Positions 61,123-64,000 of a stretch of DNA of 64,000 nt are shown in pieces. A program made the translations under genes and the position numbers. The notes under the pieces were generated by a model, which ran no database searches, was not told the origin of the DNA, and saw only the letters and a program-made list of their open reading frames with translations. Source of the stretch: a virus; IMG/VR virus record IMGVR_UViG_3300033148_006706, positions 1 to 64,000 of that record; one strand, given 5' to 3'. Numbering within the stretch: position 1 is the first letter of the stretch; each line of letters starts with the position of its first letter.

Positions 61123-61861
61123 AATAAAAATACCCGAGGGAAAAAAAGTAACTATAAATAAAAATGGAGAACCTTTACTTCCTAATACTCCACTTATCTT
61201 AGACGATGACGTAACCATTTCATTATCATCTTCTTTTTCTCCATTTTTAGGAGCTTTATTTTCATCTCCATCTACTAAAACAGCAAAAATAATTAGTTCA
61301 TTAGGCGCAATTATAGCTAGAAAATTTGGAGAAGAAAGGGGAGTGTCAACTCAATTAAAACAATTTGGAATTCAAACTTGGGACTCCACTGATCCTATAT
61401 CTTTAAATTTAACTTTTTCTTTTTTTAGAGGATTAAGAGGGCTTTATGATGCTAAGAAGGAAGTATACGACCCGATTATGACTTTATGTGAGTTGCCCTT
61501 GCCTTCCTTGGGTGTCTTAGATAGTGTATTAACCGCTCCTGGTCCAACTGGTGCAGAAGCAGTAGAAGAGGTGGCTTCTTTATTGAGTGAAGAGGCTAAG
61601 GCAGCGTTATCCGACCTTACAAATTATTATTCTATAAGAATAGGAAATATAATCTCGATTTCAGGAATAGTTATACTTAAAGCAGAGCCCACTTTTACAA
61701 GCGAATGTGATGAAAGGGGATATCCCATTTGGGGGCAGATAAACTTAGATATAAATTCAATAGAAACCGCTACTGTAGATTTATTAAGAGAAGGCGCTTC
61801 TCCTGTAGATAAGATCTCTCCCGAACCAAAGTATACGCCTCCGCCTTTAAGCGGGCCTTAA
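61112..61861 (+). CDS. Baseplate tail-tube/hub protein (gp48/gp54-like)
   Basis: 249 residues, ATG inside the end of the tape-measure gene (11-base overlap, AAGGGG before it). Begins MAYRIKIPEGKKVTINKNGE; the middle is low in charge, with SLNLTFSFFRGLRGLYDAKK. The final part NIISISGIVILKAEPTFTSE and GYPIWGQINLDINSIETATV is a tube-type final strand pattern, with C-terminal Pro-rich tail. Order tape measure, this gene, LysM-like gene, hub suits a baseplate tube initiator. Confidence 0.65.
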   Translation: MAYRIKIPEGKKVTINKNGEPLLPNTPLILDDDVTISLSSSFSPFLGALFSSPSTKTAKIISSLGAIIARKFGEERGVSTQLKQFGIQTWDSTDPISLNLTFSFFRGLRGLYDAKKEVYDPIMTLCELPLPSLGVLDSVLTAPGPTGAEAVEEVASLLSEEAKAALSDLTNYYSIRIGNIISISGIVILKAEPTFTSECDERGYPIWGQINLDINSIETATVDLLREGASPVDKISPEPKYTPPPLSGP

Positions 61862-61885
61862 TCTTTAGAGGAGGGCAATTTAGTA

Positions 61886-62197
61886 ATGTTAACACGTTAT
61901 TCCTTTATGAAAAGCTCAAATACTTTAGCTTCGGATGGTACTTATTATCCCGATCCCTTAACTTTCTCTACTCAAAAATTTAGATTTACTGAATACGGTG
62001 TAGATTATTCTTTAATTGATATTGATATATCCAGATTTGATATATTAATAAGCAAAGTTTATAATAATCAAAGATACAAAGATTTAATACTCGATATTAA
62101 TAATATCGATTATATTTGGAATCAAGAAATAGGACGAACAATAATTTTTCCTACTAAATCTGATTTAGAAAGGTTTATCGAAGATTTTATAGAATAA
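61886..62197 (+). CDS. LysM-like baseplate protein (gp53/gpX type)
   Basis: 103 residues. Core IDISRFDILISKVYNNQRYK, then LILDINNIDYIWNQEIGRTI and IFPTKSDLE, matches the LysM-like layout (D-x-L hydrophobics, N-x-I, final I-x-x-P) of myovirus baseplate proteins that join hub and wedge. The N-terminus has YYPDPLTFSTQKF. GGAGGG precedes ATG 61886; its stop overlaps the next ATG. Confidence 0.65.
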   Translation: MLTRYSFMKSSNTLASDGTYYPDPLTFSTQKFRFTEYGVDYSLIDIDISRFDILISKVYNNQRYKDLILDINNIDYIWNQEIGRTIIFPTKSDLERFIEDFIE

Positions 62198-63381
62198 TGA
62201 AATACTACGGATATAATATAAAATTAAAAATTAATAAGAGCGTTGATCTCGATGATCCTAGTCTTTACTCTTTTTCTCTTACAGATAGTATCTTCAACTT
62301 ACTTAATTTCGGCACTATATCGTTCTATGATATAGGCGGACATTTTAGAGAATTTCTAATATTGGAAAACGGCAATGAAGTAAATGTAACTTTTGGTAGA
62401 GGGGAGACAATTAATAAATGTAATTATAATATAAAAAGTAACAGTATAGATAGAACAGAGAGTACAAATAGTATAACAGGAGAAATAAAAACAAAAGTAG
62501 AACATGCTTGGGGATCAGCAGATGAAAAAATAAAAAGCATTGCTTACGATGATACGATATCTAATATAATTTTAAAACTTGCGAATAGCTATCAATTTAA
62601 AAATAAAGATATTACTACAACTCACGATAGAGATATTTGGTATCAACCTTTATTAAATGATATTGATTTTATACAACAACAGTTATTGCCTAATGTGTAT
62701 TCAACTTCAAGTAGCGATACTCCTTTATTTTGTTATACCACATACGATAACAATATTCACCTTATTAGCGCAAAAGAAATGTTTGACAAAAAACCAGTAA
62801 AAGAATTGTTTTTTACTCCTGCATCTTATAAAGAATTTGAAAGCATGATATTTGTTTTAAAACACTGGACTGTTAATTCTGATGATTATGATAATTTGTT
62901 GAATCAAACCATTACTTATATAGATAAAGAGAGCGGTAGTATAATAGAAAAAACAGATAAATTTAAAGATCATTTAATAAATAAAAGCGGTAAGTTATTT
63001 CACATAGGAGATGATAATCAAGCTAAAGGATACGAAAAATTCTTATATAAAGAAAAAGGGCAAAGAGAAAATATCTATAAAGGACAAATTATTAATAAAT
63101 TAAAAAAGAATTATTTTATAAATGAGTTGATGATTACCTGCCCCTATGATCCTAATTTAAAAGCAGGAGAAACGATAAAGTTAAATATTTTTTTATCTGG
63201 GGAGGGAAAGAATCCTGTAAGATCAAAAAGACTCAGTGGAAAATATATAATTGAAGCTAGCGAACAGATATGGAGTGCACAATTAAAGAAAGCTTTTTCT
63301 AAATTGCTTATTGGAGTACCCTCTAGCGGTACCGATCCTAATATTCCTAGTGATTATAGATATAAAGAACTTTTGGTATAA
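62197..63381 (+). CDS. Baseplate hub protein (gp27/gpD-like)
   Basis: 394 residues, same size as T4 gp27 (391). The N-terminal domain has IFNLLNFGTISFYDIGGHFR with EVNVTFGRG, the first tube-like domain. The middle has DTISNIILKLANSY and DRDIWYQPLLNDIDFIQQQL, typical of hub proteins in which late phage control D-type domains contact the spike. The last part is KSKRLSG-like, SGKYIIEASEQIW, another common hub strand. The spike gene begins 4 bases after the stop. Confidence 0.82.
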   Translation: MKYYGYNIKLKINKSVDLDDPSLYSFSLTDSIFNLLNFGTISFYDIGGHFREFLILENGNEVNVTFGRGETINKCNYNIKSNSIDRTESTNSITGEIKTKVEHAWGSADEKIKSIAYDDTISNIILKLANSYQFKNKDITTTHDRDIWYQPLLNDIDFIQQQLLPNVYSTSSSDTPLFCYTTYDNNIHLISAKEMFDKKPVKELFFTPASYKEFESMIFVLKHWTVNSDDYDNLLNQTITYIDKESGSIIEKTDKFKDHLINKSGKLFHIGDDNQAKGYEKFLYKEKGQRENIYKGQIINKLKKNYFINELMITCPYDPNLKAGETIKLNIFLSGEGKNPVRSKRLSGKYIIEASEQIWSAQLKKAFSKLLIGVPSSGTDPNIPSDYRYKELLV

Positions 63382-63385
63382 AACT

Positions 63386-64000
63386 ATGTACAATATAAGA
63401 TTATACTACGGAAAAGTAGAAGAGAATAACGACCCTGATAAAGAATCAAAAATACAGGTACGATTATTACCTGAGATGAAAGATGTAGCAAAGTCTGATT
63501 TGCCCTGGGTACGTCCTTTTCTAGTAGAGAATATGACGGAGGAGGCAACATCTCATTGTCCTTTAGAAGAAGGTAGTACAGTTTGGGTATTCTTTTTAGA
63601 CGAGTACTTTAAATATGGCTTTTACATTAAAGCAACTTTTTTAGATGATTTATTTGATTATGACTCTGTAAAAAGCGATATTGATTCTATAAGTGATTTA
63701 GACTCTCAATCCTATCCTCAACCGAAGTTTACAAGATATAAAGACGGAACTATAGTATTTCACAATTCTGAGACAGGGGAGACAGGAATTTATCATAAAA
63801 GCGGTTCTTATAATGTAATCGATAAAGATGGAAATGTTTTTTCTTATTCAACCGGAGATATTAAAATTTATAATGATAATGGCTCAATCACAATAGATTC
63901 TAACGGGGAGATAGAATTAAATAATTCAAATACTTCTACCTTTACTGTTAAGAATGGAAGTTTTGAATTTGATGGCAATGCAAAAAGTTTAGTTAAATAT
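63386..64000 (+). CDS. Baseplate spike, gp5/VgrG-like N-terminal part (cut by window edge)
   Basis: The first 205 residues are in the window. MYNIRLYYGKVEENNDPDKE SKIQVRLLPEM is the OB-fold start of gp5-type spikes, with LPWVRPF and a hydrophobic VWVFFLDEYFKYGFYIKA strand. From about residue 115 the sequence turns into Gly/Asn/Asp-rich beta-helix repeats (YKDGTIVFHNSETGETGIYH, DGNVFSYSTGDIKIYNDNG). No lysozyme domain is seen between the OB fold and the beta-helix, unlike in T4 gp5. The C-terminus lies beyond the window. Confidence 0.8.
   Translation, partial: MYNIRLYYGKVEENNDPDKESKIQVRLLPEMKDVAKSDLPWVRPFLVENMTEEATSHCPLEEGSTVWVFFLDEYFKYGFYIKATFLDDLFDYDSVKSDIDSISDLDSQSYPQPKFTRYKDGTIVFHNSETGETGIYHKSGSYNVIDKDGNVFSYSTGDIKIYNDNGSITIDSNGEIELNNSNTSTFTVKNGSFEFDGNAKSLVKY

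Overview
The window is part of the genome of a large, AT-rich tailed phage with a contractile tail (myovirus). The evidence is a T4-type set of late genes: large terminase, portal, prohead protease/scaffold, gp23-type capsid, tail sheath, tail tube, tape measure, baseplate hub and an OB-fold spike. These sit beside T4-type nucleic-acid enzymes: a Rad50/Mre11-like gp46/gp47 pair, polynucleotide kinase-phosphatase, RNA ligases of both the Rnl1 and Rnl2 types, and a DnaB-type helicase. Every supported gene is on the + strand. The standard code fits, since TAA, TAG and TGA all end genes. I saw no integrase. The host is not identifiable from sequence; a signal-peptide protein whose last strand ends in Phe, next to a membrane/coiled-coil protein, hints at a host with two membranes.

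Layout. 1-8.2 kb: tandem Dam-type methyltransferases, RNA repair enzymes, gp46, a ThyX-like gene broken at an A9G10 tract, and small conserved phage genes. 8.2-16.7 kb: terminase, helicase loader, helicase, a DUF932 protein, a 112-nt tmRNA-like RNA, a SLOG/DUF2493 protein and gp47. 16.7-26.4 kb: head genes (portal, protease-scaffold with a nested scaffold gene, capsid) and probable neck genes. 26.4-50.4 kb: an expanded family of thirteen proteins (one a pseudogene) built on tandem G-x-W-x-x pentapeptides, in two clusters separated by one copy of a third type and by seven other genes. 50.4-54.7 kb: a dual-specificity phosphatase, a possible spanin pair and structural proteins. 54.8-64 kb: sheath, tube, chaperone, tape measure, baseplate hub and spike.

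Expression. A 13-bp motif close to TACTAATATAATA lies upstream of the terminase, portal, capsid, sheath, tube and other late genes, and I read it as the late promoter. In several places it touches or nearly touches the start codon, which suggests leaderless or almost leaderless mRNAs. One copy lies inside the protease gene, just before a ribosome binding site and in-frame ATG, and would give free scaffold protein.

Most unusual items: (1) the minimal tmRNA-like RNA, which keeps the whole tRNA-like domain including the alanine-type G3-U pair but has no room for the usual message and pseudoknots; (2) the GxWxx family, in which unrelated N-terminal modules share one type of repeat stalk and one C-terminal cap, with signs of exchange, deletion and nonsense decay; (3) a probable +1 frameshift in the tail chaperone gene; (4) a short GDKI module found in six otherwise different proteins.
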